Positions 34,333-43,454 of a DNA stretch of 64,000 bases are shown here, piece after piece. Made by a program: the position numbers and the translations under genes. Numbering within the stretch: position 1 is the first letter of the stretch; each line of letters opens with the position of its first letter. Below the pieces are notes generated by a model, which had not been told where the DNA came from, made no database searches, and was given only the letters and a program-made list of their open reading frames with translations. The stretch comes from Oscillospiraceae bacterium. Lineage in GTDB: Bacteria > Bacillota > Clostridia > Oscillospirales > Oscillospiraceae. The stretch lies in contig CAJTFK010000022.1 of the NCBI GenBank assembly GCA_910575505.1, forward strand, positions 1 to 64,000, given 5' to 3'.

Positions 34333-37300
34333 TTAAAACTCAACATTGATGATGGTGTCGGCGTCCAGCTGCGCCGTCAGTTTTTCCCGCAGCTGCGCCA
34401 GATACCTGTCCACGTCTTCTGCGCTCTCCAGCCGCCACGATGCCGTGCCGGTCATCTGCTTGATGGGGACCCGCCTGGTTTTGCGCACCTTGCAGACAGC
34501 GGGGGGCTCCGGCACGGCAGACGGCGCGCCGGTCTTCTCCGCCTGCTCACGCGCCTGCCTCTCCGCGCCCTGCTTCTCCGCGGCCTTCCTCTGCGCAAGC
34601 TGCACATCCATTGCGTCCATCTCGCCCAGCAGACGCAGCTTCAGAGCCTCGGCCTTGTCGCCAAAGCTACGCAGGGTGGAAACATTGTTGCAGCGCTCCG
34701 CGCCGTCCCGAAGCTCCCGGAACTGCTCAAAGTAACGGCTGCGCTTCTGCTCCTCGTATTCTTTTCCGGCAAGCACATCAAGGACCCGTTTCATCGCCTG
34801 GCCGATGGAGTCCAGCACCGGCGCCTGTTCGGCCTCCAGCACCTTTCTGTAAGCGGCCATGAACTGATCCCGCAGTCCGGGCAGCCTGGGGATGCTGCCG
34901 TAGGGCTTTTCCTGCCGGACAATCGAGCGCATCTGCGCCACAATATCCTCCAGCGCAGAATCCACGATATAGGTCTTGCTGTCGTCGTAGATCGCCAGCA
35001 TGTCCAGGGTCCGCATGAAAATCTGCTGCTGCTCCCCGGCAAAAAACGCTTTCAGAGGGTCGTAGTCCTCTGCGAAATCCATAAAATCGTCCCGCATCCT
35101 GGAGACGGCGGAGAAAAATTCCGTCGGGGACTGAAGCTGGATTACCGCCAGCATCAGTTTTTTGCCGTCTGCCAGGACCCTTTTGCCGGGGTACGGATAC
35201 TGACTGTAACGGACTTCCAGCTTTTCCATCTCGTTGCAGGCGTTTTGTGCGTATCTCCGGAAATTCGACATGATGGCGTCCTCATCCTCGGTGGAGCCGG
35301 CGGTATGAAATACCTCCTTCATCACATCGCGGACCGCTTTTTTCTCCTTATCGGAAACCCGGACACGCTCCTCCATCAGCAGCTTTTCCGCAAAAGCCTT
35401 CCTGGTGATAAAGCCGATGATCTCCTCGTCGGATTTGTTATTGAGACTGACCGGCGCGCCGTTCACAGTAAACGCCAGGTCCCCCCGCTTGAGCAGACGG
35501 GCCGCGAGCCAGTGAATGTCGTCTTCCACATAGCCATAGGGCGCTTTCATAAAGCGGTCCTTCACCGTTTTCATGGAGGTTTTTATGTGGCTGCGGGAAT
35601 TCATGGCAATAAAGCTCTGCAATTCGTCCAGCGCGTGGCTGTTCGCCTCTGTGCCGCCCTCCAGCGCAAGGGAAATCTGATTTGTGCTGCGGAGCATTTT
35701 GCGGATGTCCGCCTCGCCCATCGCCGCGTCGATGTAGGATAGCTTATGATAGACGGTCTGCACCAGCCGCCCGACGGCCTCGTTGATCCGGCCTGTCACT
35801 TCCTTCGTGGAAAGGCGGGCAATGTCTCCGTTCACATAGATGACAGCCTCTTTCATGGCTTCGGTCAGATACAGCTTCGCGTTGTCATACCGCTCCCGCA
35901 TTTCCACCCGCTTGGCCTCTTTGATGGACTCATACTTTGTCAGCTGGAAGGTGCCCGGTCTTCTCAGGAACCGCTCGATTTTCAAGTATGCCTGCATTTC
36001 CGTCAGGAACGCGTCGTCGTCGGGGAGAACGGCAAGCACCTCCCTGCCCTGGCCGGACATCATGCGCAGGGTCGTGTCATCCGTGCCGCCGTCGTACCAC
36101 GGGGTCAGAACACGCAGTCCGATATCATAGCTCTGGGTGGCTTTATAGGGCCGGTCATCCACCGCCTGATTGTAGGAAAAGCCATAGCGTCCATTGAACG
36201 CCGGATAGCGATACCGCTTGTCCTTGCAGATGTCCTCAAAAATCATCTCCGCGATTTTGGTGATGACCTCCGGCATTTCCACGTTTTCTTTTTCAATCTC
36301 GTTGTTGATCTCCTGCTCCTCGTCCGTCAGGAATACGTACAGGCTGCCGTTCTTCTGAACCAGCGCCTGCCGGACCAGCACCTTCAGTGCCTCCTCAACC
36401 CGGCTTTTCAGTCCAATGCGGTCATCCTCAATGGTTTCAACCATCAGGCTGGTGATATTGTCTGTATTTGCTTCGATTTCCAGCACATATTTAATCATAA
36501 ACAGCGTTTTCAGGACATTGATGGCAAACACATCGCCGTCTTTCCCCTCCGGGTTGATAAAGCTGTTGTCGTATGCTTTGAGTATAACGCCCCTGTGGCT
36601 GTGGTCCAGGAAATTCTCCAGCGCATCATAGAAGCGGTGGAACGGCACAAGGACGCCCACTTCTCCCGTTTTGAGTCCCGCGGCGGATTCCTTGAACAGC
36701 GCCAGCATAGACCGTTCACCCTCGGAAAGATGCTTTCCGGAGGCGCCATGGGTGCGAATGGAGGTGAGAACGCTGGCCAGTAGGTTGAACTGGTAGGGAA
36801 CAAAGGGATAAACCGCCGCAAAATCCTGCGCATCCGCATACAGTTTTTTCTCGACCCCGTCGTTGAACATGATCAGGTTCTTGATAACCGTCGCCTTCTG
36901 CCCGAACAGAAGCCGGAGGGTTTCAGACGCTGTGTCCGTCTTTTCAAGAATTCTTTTCTTGATTACGGCGTCCACGTTGGCGGAGGACAGGGACAGGCGC
37001 GTATCAAAGCGGCCCTGAATTTTGGAGAAATCCCGGCCCTTCACTCTGGTGACGGAATCAATATCCTGCTGGCTGGTCACAACGATCCAGGCGCGGCCCT
37101 GACACGCACGCCCAAGGTCCTCCGTCACCGTTTGCAGGTTCAGCATGAGGTTGCTGTCTTCACCGATGTACTGTCCGATCTCGTCCACCAGGAATATGAT
37201 ATGATGGTTTTTCCCCTTGCTGTCCAGATAGGCACGGACGCGCTTTGCAAAATCCTCAATGCTGATGGCGTACGGCTCCGCCGCTTTCTCACACCAGTTG

Positions 37301-37974
37301 CGGGCGGCGGCCTCGCTCATAAAGCCCATGGCTGCAAGCGCGTCCACAACACTGTCCTGAATGAAATCAAAGTCCTGACGGGATTCTTCCCAGGATGAGC
37401 CGTACTCCTCCGCAAACGCCGCCTTGAACGCCTCATAGCGCCCATCCTCCGTCAGCTTGCGTTCCAGGTCCGCCACATGGGGCATCGCGCCGCAAAAGCC
37501 TAGCTTTTCGTTGAATACCTTCAGGAACACATTGACGATCGCGTCCTTATTCTGCTTTCCTCCCGCATCGCTTTTGGAATCTATGTTGAACAGAATGACA
37601 TCCGCGGGCGTGTCAGCCGCAAGCCGCATATCCGCCAGCACCACGGGATCGTGAATCTTCTGATCCTCCGCGAAGTAATCCAGCGCGGTTTTCGTTCCGA
37701 CGCGCCGGTTCCCCAGCAGATAGGAGAGAATTTTCAAAAAATGGGATTTACCGCTTCCGAAGAAGCCGGAGATCCATACGCCCATTTTCGGCGTCGTTCC
37801 CACAATTCCCTTTTTATACGCCGCGAAGAAATCCCGGAAATGCTTCTCCAGCTCTCTTGTGACAACATATTCCTCCAGCTCCTGGGAGACGTTCGTTTCT
37901 TCTCCCTGCCCCACAATGATGACGCCCTGGATCTCACGGTCTATCTTTTTCGCAAACAGTTCTTGAATCTGCAT
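34333..37974 (-). CDS. brxC: BREX-1 P-loop ATPase BrxC
   Basis: A 1213-residue P-loop ATPase, core to type 1 BREX. The Walker A motif is WISGFFGSGKSHFLKILSYL near residue 70. Downstream are IIFLVDEIGQYIG (Walker B-like) and IVVTSQQDID. The C-terminal 150 residues form an Ala/Glu/Lys-rich coiled coil (QRKAAEKQGAERQAREQAEK) followed by a short conserved end. Length is normal. It starts 13 bases after brxB and ends 12 before pglX, within one compact operon. Confidence 0.94.
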   Translation of the reverse strand: MQIQELFAKKIDREIQGVIIVGQGEETNVSQELEEYVVTRELEKHFRDFFAAYKKGIVGTTPKMGVWISGFFGSGKSHFLKILSYLLGNRRVGTKTALDYFAEDQKIHDPVVLADMRLAADTPADVILFNIDSKSDAGGKQNKDAIVNVFLKVFNEKLGFCGAMPHVADLERKLTEDGRYEAFKAAFAEEYGSSWEESRQDFDFIQDSVVDALAAMGFMSEAAARNWCEKAAEPYAISIEDFAKRVRAYLDSKGKNHHIIFLVDEIGQYIGEDSNLMLNLQTVTEDLGRACQGRAWIVVTSQQDIDSVTRVKGRDFSKIQGRFDTRLSLSSANVDAVIKKRILEKTDTASETLRLLFGQKATVIKNLIMFNDGVEKKLYADAQDFAAVYPFVPYQFNLLASVLTSIRTHGASGKHLSEGERSMLALFKESAAGLKTGEVGVLVPFHRFYDALENFLDHSHRGVILKAYDNSFINPEGKDGDVFAINVLKTLFMIKYVLEIEANTDNITSLMVETIEDDRIGLKSRVEEALKVLVRQALVQKNGSLYVFLTDEEQEINNEIEKENVEMPEVITKIAEMIFEDICKDKRYRYPAFNGRYGFSYNQAVDDRPYKATQSYDIGLRVLTPWYDGGTDDTTLRMMSGQGREVLAVLPDDDAFLTEMQAYLKIERFLRRPGTFQLTKYESIKEAKRVEMRERYDNAKLYLTEAMKEAVIYVNGDIARLSTKEVTGRINEAVGRLVQTVYHKLSYIDAAMGEADIRKMLRSTNQISLALEGGTEANSHALDELQSFIAMNSRSHIKTSMKTVKDRFMKAPYGYVEDDIHWLAARLLKRGDLAFTVNGAPVSLNNKSDEEIIGFITRKAFAEKLLMEERVRVSDKEKKAVRDVMKEVFHTAGSTEDEDAIMSNFRRYAQNACNEMEKLEVRYSQYPYPGKRVLADGKKLMLAVIQLQSPTEFFSAVSRMRDDFMDFAEDYDPLKAFFAGEQQQIFMRTLDMLAIYDDSKTYIVDSALEDIVAQMRSIVRQEKPYGSIPRLPGLRDQFMAAYRKVLEAEQAPVLDSIGQAMKRVLDVLAGKEYEEQKRSRYFEQFRELRDGAERCNNVSTLRSFGDKAEALKLRLLGEMDAMDVQLAQRKAAEKQGAERQAREQAEKTGAPSAVPEPPAVCKVRKTRRVPIKQMTGTASWRLESAEDVDRYLAQLREKLTAQLDADTIINVEF

Positions 37975-37987
37975 GGACGCACCTCCA

Positions 37988-38566
37988 CTATTTCACAAGC
38001 CGGAACGCCCGGTAATAATTATCATCCTTTATCTCGTTGAACAGAATCAGCTCCTGTTCATTATAGGTTCCCGGAAAAAACATCACCACGGGGACACGCA
38101 CAAATGCCTGATGCAGATGATTCAAAACCTTGTGCGATCTCAGGATCGGATAGCATTTGCCGATGCCTGTCAAAAACACAACCGCCTTTTCCGGAGTATG
38201 ATCTTTTATGTACCGGACGATCAGACTGTCGTCGTCATTCACCTTCATGGAGTTGCCGACCGCCTTTCCGATTCGGGGGATTCCCGCTTTGCGCTCAAAG
38301 TCACAGCATTTCTCCAGAAAGCCTTTCTGTTCGAGGAAATCTATGATGATGTCATAGAGGTCAAACACAACCAGCTCAAACCCATCCGTCCCGCTCCGGT
38401 TCTTACGCTTCAAATACGCAATGCGCTCCCGCACCTCCAGCTCTCTTTCCGGAGGATAATCGAAGATCCAATAGTTGACCTCGTTGGCCCTGCCGCTGCT
38501 TTGCCGGAAGGACGGCTTTTTAATTGCAAGCTCCATTTCATCAAGCCGGGCTGTCAGCTCCGCCAT
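37988..38566 (-). CDS. brxB: BREX-1 protein BrxB (DUF1788)
   Basis: A 192-residue DUF1788 protein. The start MAELTARLDEMELAIKKPSF, the internal VNYWIFDYPPERELEVRERI and VFLTGIGKCYPILRSHKVLN are typical of BrxB. Its function in the complex is not established; genetic work on other systems shows it is needed for defence. It overlaps brxA by 13 bases. Confidence 0.9.
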   Translation of the reverse strand: MAELTARLDEMELAIKKPSFRQSSGRANEVNYWIFDYPPERELEVRERIAYLKRKNRSGTDGFELVVFDLYDIIIDFLEQKGFLEKCCDFERKAGIPRIGKAVGNSMKVNDDDSLIVRYIKDHTPEKAVVFLTGIGKCYPILRSHKVLNHLHQAFVRVPVVMFFPGTYNEQELILFNEIKDDNYYRAFRLVK

Positions 38567-39168
38567 TCCCTCACCCCCGTTAAAGCGTTGATAAAAATTC
38601 CCATTTCGTGGTCCTCAAGCCACTGCCGGAACTCCGGTGTGAGTATGGGCCTGAAAATTTTGCGGACATGCTTCGATTTATCAATAACCCCTGCCTCGTA
38701 CAGCATCGTCCGGTAGCACCGTCCAAGTCTGTTCAGGGTCTCGTCGGTCCACCTGGCTGCTTTTTCACTCTGAACCTGCTTGTTCTTGAAGAAAACCCGC
38801 ACATCGCTGTCAGACAGCTCATATGTGCCGATAATCATTTTTTCGCGGATGACCTCGTAGACAAAATCAAAGAACAGCGTATCATCTGCCATTGCGCCGG
38901 CCAGCGCAAAAAGTTTCTGCGCTGCGAGGTCGCTTTCGAGAAACAGCGGATAGAAGCTGCTGTCCAAGCTGTTCACACGGGCGGAAACCGTGCTGAATAT
39001 CTGATTGGCGCGGAGGGGAGTGGGGGCTGAGAAAATGTTTTCCCGCTGATTCAGGTCCTTCACATTCTCCAGACTGTTCCCCTCGTTCAAGAGGGCAACG
39101 ACCTTGCGGAATTCGCTGAACCAGAAGCACACCTTGACTGCGCCGGCACTGTACTCTTTTCTTTCCAT
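38554..39168 (-). CDS. brxA: BREX-1 protein BrxA (DUF1819)
   Basis: A 204-residue DUF1819 protein, an all-helical DNA-binding component of type 1 BREX. Segments are EYSAGAVKVCFWFSEFRKVV, FFDFVYEVIREKMIIGTYEL and LGRCYRTMLYEAGVI. The start is the ATG at 39168; the frame extends upstream but that part is out of family. It lies 16 bases after the regulator's stop. Confidence 0.9.
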   Translation of the reverse strand: MERKEYSAGAVKVCFWFSEFRKVVALLNEGNSLENVKDLNQRENIFSAPTPLRANQIFSTVSARVNSLDSSFYPLFLESDLAAQKLFALAGAMADDTLFFDFVYEVIREKMIIGTYELSDSDVRVFFKNKQVQSEKAARWTDETLNRLGRCYRTMLYEAGVIDKSKHVRKIFRPILTPEFRQWLEDHEMGIFINALTGVREWRS

Positions 39169-39184
39169 AAAGCGGCGCCCCCTT

Positions 39185-39427
39185 TCAGTTCTTGTCCTGC
39201 TCCGCCGGCGGCAGCGATGGCGGCTGATCCGGCAGTATTTCCATAATGTCCTCAATGCGGCAATCCATTTTCAGGCATATGCGCTCCAACACGTCAACAT
39301 TTGTATTTTCGCCCTTTTCCAATTTACTCAAAGTTGAGTAACTGATGCCCACATACTCCCGAAACTCTTTTTTCTTCATATCCCTGTCGATGAGGATTTT
39401 GAAAAGCTTTTTATAAGATACAGCCAC
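39185..39427 (-). CDS. XRE-family regulator of the BREX operon
   Basis: An 80-residue Cro/CI-type helix-turn-helix protein (YKKLFKILIDRDMKKKEFRE, VGISYSTLSKLEKGENTNVD, then ICLKMDCRIEDIMEIL). The start is probably the GTG at 39427, which gives the V-A-V-S-Y-K-K-L opening usual in this family and has AGAGAGGGG upstream; an ATG at 39460 is possible but overlaps a palindrome. It is first in the BREX operon and likely autoregulates it. Confidence 0.75.
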   Translation of the reverse strand: MAVSYKKLFKILIDRDMKKKEFREYVGISYSTLSKLEKGENTNVDVLERICLKMDCRIEDIMEILPDQPPSLPPAEQDKN

Positions 39428-39458
39428 TGCCGCCGCCCCTCTCTGGCCTTTGATCCGC

Positions 39459-39484
39459 ATACTGAATAAGTTAAAAATCAGTAT
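39459..39484. promoter_or_regulatory. Palindromic operator candidate of the BREX operon
   Basis: ATACTGA and TCAGTAT arms separated by 12 bases lie immediately upstream of the regulator. On the minus strand the region contains TATACT. It fits a binding site for the adjacent XRE protein. Confidence 0.5.
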
Positions 39485-39865
39485 ATCACGATCAGCTGTA
39501 AAAAGCGAGAAACAGTTTGTGAACGCATCAATATTTTTGCCGATGTCCGCAAATCCGCGGGTTTGACAGCCTGACATTGCTGCTCTCAGCCTGTGGCCGG
39601 AGCGAGGCGGAAAAGACGGCCATCCCATTTGCCCAGAGGTTAAAAACCGAACGAAAAGATCTTACTGTGAAAAGAAATGGGGCACATGCAGCCCGCAAAG
39701 GACTGACTGTGCCCTGTTCTGTTCAGATTCTTTTCTTGACGCCTGAACCGCCTTTCACGGCCCCGTTTCACGCCCGGGGCTTCTGTTTTCCCAGGTCTTC
39801 CATCCATCGGCTGCCGTGTCAGCCTCCATTTGCGCCAGATGCCAGGACGCCAATCCCGGCTTCAG
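39485..39865. other. Gap between BREX and the peptidase operon
   Basis: About 380 bases between two minus-strand operons. It must hold the BREX promoter near 39480-39530. No gene was recognised; short plus-strand ORFs here have no ribosome site or family match. Confidence 0.4.
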
Positions 39866-39911
39866 AATAAAACCGCCCCCTGACGCAGTCCTATGCATCT
39901 GCGCCAGGGGG
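39866..39911 (-). terminator. Terminator of the peptide-transport operon
   Basis: CCCCCTGGCGCAG pairs with CTGCGTCAGGGGG on the minus strand, followed by CGGTTTTATT. It is about 90 bases after the last gene. Confidence 0.75.
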
Positions 39912-40002
39912 TTCATCCATCATCCGCTTTTATGGGGCCTGCTTACACTGCGGCGTGCACGGAACCGTCTGCCCAGCCCGGCGCCGCGAAGTTCTCAGGA
40001 TA

Positions 40003-41037
40003 TCACTGCGCAAGAGGCGGCATCAGCGCAGCCAGCTCCGGCAGAACAATACGGCCCTGGTCCATAATCTGCACGCCGTCCAGCCACACCGAGCTTTGCA
40101 GGCAGATACCGTCGCTGTGGCTGACAGCATCCTGGCCGTTGGGCGGGGCGTCGATTTCGCTGACGTAGCCAATGCCCCATTCGGTGGCGCCCCAGACCCG
40201 CTCGTCCTCCACAATGCTGCCGGTGAGTCTGGCGCCGGGGTTGAAGCCATAGGCGATGTGGGCCATTTTCAGCATTCCGGGGTCCTGGAACCCCCGCAGG
40301 TACTGCTCGTAGACTGCCGCCTCTTCGCCGCCCTCCACAGACTGGATGACGCCATCCTTTACGGTCAGGCGGATGGGCGTCCTGGGCGAATGCCCAAAGG
40401 GCGGCGTCACAGAACCGTCGAACACAATGGTCCCCTGAATAGAGCCGAATCGGGGCACCACGTTGATCTGTCCCGTGAGCATATGCACCGCAGGGAAGGT
40501 GGCGTCGCCGCAGTCGCAGGCCACATAGTGGACCGGGTCGATTTCAAACGTCACGTCGCAGCCTGCCGGCGTAGTCACCCGCATGGTTTTGGCGTTCCGG
40601 GTCAGCTCCGCCACCTTCCGCATAAACACCTGGAGCTGAGGCGTGTCCACATGGCCGATGGTGCGAATCATCAGATCCTCATCAAAGTCTACCAGGCACA
40701 TATACCGCAGCTTTGGATTCTCGCGGCTGGCCCGCTCAAAGGGGGTGGAGTACAGAAGCCACTGGTGGTTGAACTCGATCCACACGTCGCAAACACACAG
40801 GGCCGCGGCCAGCGGCTCCACCGGCAGATCCGGGTCGGCGGCCTTACCCACGGAACCGGGGGTTGGGACGGTAATCACCATTACCTGAGCCCCGGTCTCC
40901 CGGACGCTGTCCGACACCGCCCGCAGCACCGCCTGATTGGATTCGTAGTCCGCCGTCAGCACCACGTTCTCCCCGGCCTTCACGCCGAAGATTTCACGCA
41001 CCAGCTTGTCCGCCGCAATTTGCAGTTCTGTCTTCAT
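40003..41037 (-). CDS. Aminopeptidase-like metalloprotein (M29/NicX-like)
   Basis: A 344-residue cytoplasmic protein. KLVREIFGVKAGENVVLTAD at the start is typical of the M29 aminopeptidase / NicX group, as are the ending features GIGYVSEIDAPPNGQD, SHSDGICLQSSVWLDG and a late LPELAALMPP. The group includes metal-dependent aminopeptidases and 2,5-dihydroxypyridine dioxygenase-like proteins, so the exact reaction is open. The start is the ATG at 41037 with GGAGG at 5-base spacing. It is last in the transporter operon, so hydrolysis of an imported peptide or amide is likely (inference). Confidence 0.7.
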   Translation of the reverse strand: MKTELQIAADKLVREIFGVKAGENVVLTADYESNQAVLRAVSDSVRETGAQVMVITVPTPGSVGKAADPDLPVEPLAAALCVCDVWIEFNHQWLLYSTPFERASRENPKLRYMCLVDFDEDLMIRTIGHVDTPQLQVFMRKVAELTRNAKTMRVTTPAGCDVTFEIDPVHYVACDCGDATFPAVHMLTGQINVVPRFGSIQGTIVFDGSVTPPFGHSPRTPIRLTVKDGVIQSVEGGEEAAVYEQYLRGFQDPGMLKMAHIAYGFNPGARLTGSIVEDERVWGATEWGIGYVSEIDAPPNGQDAVSHSDGICLQSSVWLDGVQIMDQGRIVLPELAALMPPLAQ

Positions 41038-41052
41038 GCCGTCCTCCATTTT

Positions 41053-42324
41053 TCACAGATTTGCCAGTTTTTCAAGGGTTTTCCTGTAAATTTCCCGGGC
41101 CTGGTGCAAGTCCTCCAGCAGAATATACTCATCCTTCTGGTGTTCCGTGCACTCTCTGCCCGGCTGCATGGGCCCGAAGGCCACAATGCCCGGCATAGCC
41201 CTGGCGTAGGTGCCGCCGCCGATGACAGCGGGCTCGGAGGCATCTCCGGTGACTTCCCGGTAGACCTCCGTCATCGCCTGAATCACCGCGCCGTTTTTGT
41301 CCATATAAATGGGGTCCTGGTTTTCCGTGCAGACCCACGACAGGCCAAACGCCCGGCAGGCCTCTCCCAGGGGCCCCTCCACGTCCTCGCCCCGGAAGGA
41401 CACGGGATTCCGTATGTCCAGGGTCAGCACCAGATGCTCCCCCTGGGTCCGCACCGTTCCGGCATTCAGAGTCAATTTTCCGCTCTGAGCGTCCTCCAGG
41501 GGGCAGCCCAGCTTTCCGCCGTGGAAGTCTCCGGCCAGATGCTTCTGATAAAAGCCCACCAAAGGATGCTCCACGCCCAGAGCCTCCAGCTCCGCCATCA
41601 TCCTGTCAAGAGCGCTCTCTCCCTTTTCCGGCGTGCTGGCATGGGCGCTGCGGCCATGGGTCTCCAGGAGCTTTTCCGCCCCCTCCCTGGTCCGCACCCG
41701 GCAGCGGCACCAGTCGGGAACCATATTCCCTGCATCGCCGCCCTCAAGGGACATAATCTCTCCCCGGGGCGCCGTAATCCGGAACTCCAGAATGCCCTTC
41801 TCCCCATAAATGGCGGGAAAATCCGCGTCGGGGGTAAAGCCGAACACCGGCAGCTGCTGCGTGCGCTTGTAACAGGCCATGTCGTCCCAGTCGCCGCACT
41901 CCTCGCACTGGCCGAAAATCAGCCGAATCCGCCGGTTCAGGGGCGTCCCCGCGTCCTGGAGATCCTTCATGGCAAACAGCGCCGCCAGGGTGGGACCCTT
42001 ATCGTCCACAGCGCCCCGGCCATAGAGCCGGTCCCCGCATATCTCGCCCTTGGGGTTGTGCGTCCAGCCCTCTCCCGCCGGGACCACGTCCAGGTGCCCC
42101 AGGACGCCCACAATCTCCTCCCCCTGGCCGATTTCCGCCCAGGCGGTTCTGCCGCCCAGGTTCTCTGTCCGAATGCCCAGGCGGCGGCAGAGGTCCAGCA
42201 CCTGTTCCAGGGCCCGGGCGGGTCCCCTGCCGTAGGGGGCCTCTTCGCTGACATCTGTCAGGGCCACGCTGTCAATGGCCATCAGGTCCAGCACCGCCTG
42301 GAGAAAATCCTGATTGTCCGTCAT
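41053..42324 (-). CDS. M20-family dipeptidase (PepV/Sapep-like)
   Basis: A 423-residue zinc dipeptidase. Metal-site motifs are IVGVLGHLDVVPAGEGW, LYGRGAVDDKGPTLAAL and FGQCEECGDWDD, with a late GGTYARAMPGIVAFGPM. The M20 Sapep/PepV enzymes hydrolyse dipeptides and some unusual amide bonds. Length is slightly under the usual 450-470. It lies between the DUF917 gene and the aminopeptidase-like gene and probably processes peptides imported by the upstream transporter. Confidence 0.82.
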   Translation of the reverse strand: MTDNQDFLQAVLDLMAIDSVALTDVSEEAPYGRGPARALEQVLDLCRRLGIRTENLGGRTAWAEIGQGEEIVGVLGHLDVVPAGEGWTHNPKGEICGDRLYGRGAVDDKGPTLAALFAMKDLQDAGTPLNRRIRLIFGQCEECGDWDDMACYKRTQQLPVFGFTPDADFPAIYGEKGILEFRITAPRGEIMSLEGGDAGNMVPDWCRCRVRTREGAEKLLETHGRSAHASTPEKGESALDRMMAELEALGVEHPLVGFYQKHLAGDFHGGKLGCPLEDAQSGKLTLNAGTVRTQGEHLVLTLDIRNPVSFRGEDVEGPLGEACRAFGLSWVCTENQDPIYMDKNGAVIQAMTEVYREVTGDASEPAVIGGGTYARAMPGIVAFGPMQPGRECTEHQKDEYILLEDLHQAREIYRKTLEKLANL

Positions 42325-42345
42325 GCCCGTCCTCCTCCTTTTGTC

Positions 42346-43443
42346 TCAGCAGTAAGGCCTGTAGTCCACATCATGGCCGAAGCTCCGGGGGCCGAAGACC
42401 TCCAGGCCCCGTGGAGTGGTCCACTCCTTCGGCGCGGGCAGGGCGATGACCGCCGCCTTCTCTCCCACCCGGGCAAAGGGATTCAGCTGGGGCATGGCCT
42501 CGTCCAGGTCAAAGACGCAGATCAGGTCCGGCACGGTAACGAAGTATGCCCCGTCCAGCCAGCTGATGATATTCTCGTTCTGATACCAGATATGAAGCTC
42601 GTGGCCCTCATAGGAGCCGGAGCCCTGAATGACGGTGTCGCCATAGGTATAGCCGTCCCGGGTCTCGTATCCGCTTTTCGTGACAACGCCCTCAAACATG
42701 GGCTTTCCGCCGCCGGCCTCCATCACCGCCCGGACATAGTCCCCGCCGGAGGCCTTGGCGTCCCGGAAGGCCTTTCCGGTCTTCTCCGCATAGGAGATGG
42801 CCCCCTGAATCACGGCGTCCTTCAGCACCTCCGCGGTATTCACATGGTCCATGACGGCAATGGTGTTCTGGCTGGCCACCGCCAGGGCCCGGACCAGGTC
42901 CTCGCCCCGCTCGTCGTCAAATACGTTGGTAAACACCGCGCCCTCACCGAACTTGTTCATCACGCTCATGGGGCACATGGGCACCCCCTGGAGGAAGTAG
43001 GTGGAATGCTGAAGCGCGGGAACACTCCGCCCGGCGGGGTCGCCGTCCATAATGGGCCGGCCGGTCATGGCTCCCACATAGAAGGCCGTGGCTGTATTGC
43101 CGCCGCCCAGCTCCGTGGAGATGACGGCGCTGACCTCCCGGCCCAGGAAGCGTTCCAGCTGCTTCATACAGAGAATATAGAAGCTCTCCTCCGTCTCTTT
43201 CAGACGGGCATATTTCCGCAGCTCCTCCTCCGTCAGGGGACTGATGGCGCCGCAGGCGTAGGGCGTGCCAATCACATCCTGCGGGTCCATGTCGGCAAAG
43301 GATGCCAGGCGGAATTCCTTTCCGGCCGCCAGGGCCTCGTCAATCATCTGGATGCCCTCGTCCAGGCTTCCGCCGCCGCCGGTGCCCAAAATGGCGCAGC
43401 CATACAGAATATCCAGCAGGTTTTCTCGTGTCAGTGTCCTCAT
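42346..43443 (-). CDS. DUF917 family protein
   Basis: A 365-residue DUF917 protein. The N-terminal YGCAILGTGGGGSLDEG glycine-rich motif, GTPYACGAISPLTEEEL, STELGGGNTATAFYVGAM and a late VTVPDLICVFDLDEA are characteristic. DUF917 proteins resemble parts of hydantoinase/oxoprolinase enzymes and are repeatedly found beside peptide transporters and amidohydrolases. The reaction is unknown. Together with the two peptidases it suggests breakdown of an amide or cyclic-imide-like compound (inference). Confidence 0.8.
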   Translation of the reverse strand: MRTLTRENLLDILYGCAILGTGGGGSLDEGIQMIDEALAAGKEFRLASFADMDPQDVIGTPYACGAISPLTEEELRKYARLKETEESFYILCMKQLERFLGREVSAVISTELGGGNTATAFYVGAMTGRPIMDGDPAGRSVPALQHSTYFLQGVPMCPMSVMNKFGEGAVFTNVFDDERGEDLVRALAVASQNTIAVMDHVNTAEVLKDAVIQGAISYAEKTGKAFRDAKASGGDYVRAVMEAGGGKPMFEGVVTKSGYETRDGYTYGDTVIQGSGSYEGHELHIWYQNENIISWLDGAYFVTVPDLICVFDLDEAMPQLNPFARVGEKAAVIALPAPKEWTTPRGLEVFGPRSFGHDVDYRPYC

Positions 43444-43454
43444 CTTGCTCCTCC

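Noticed and set aside
32935-35742. 935-codon plus-strand ORF opposite pglX/brxC
   Set aside because: Spans the junction of two well-identified minus-strand BREX genes and has no recognisable domain.
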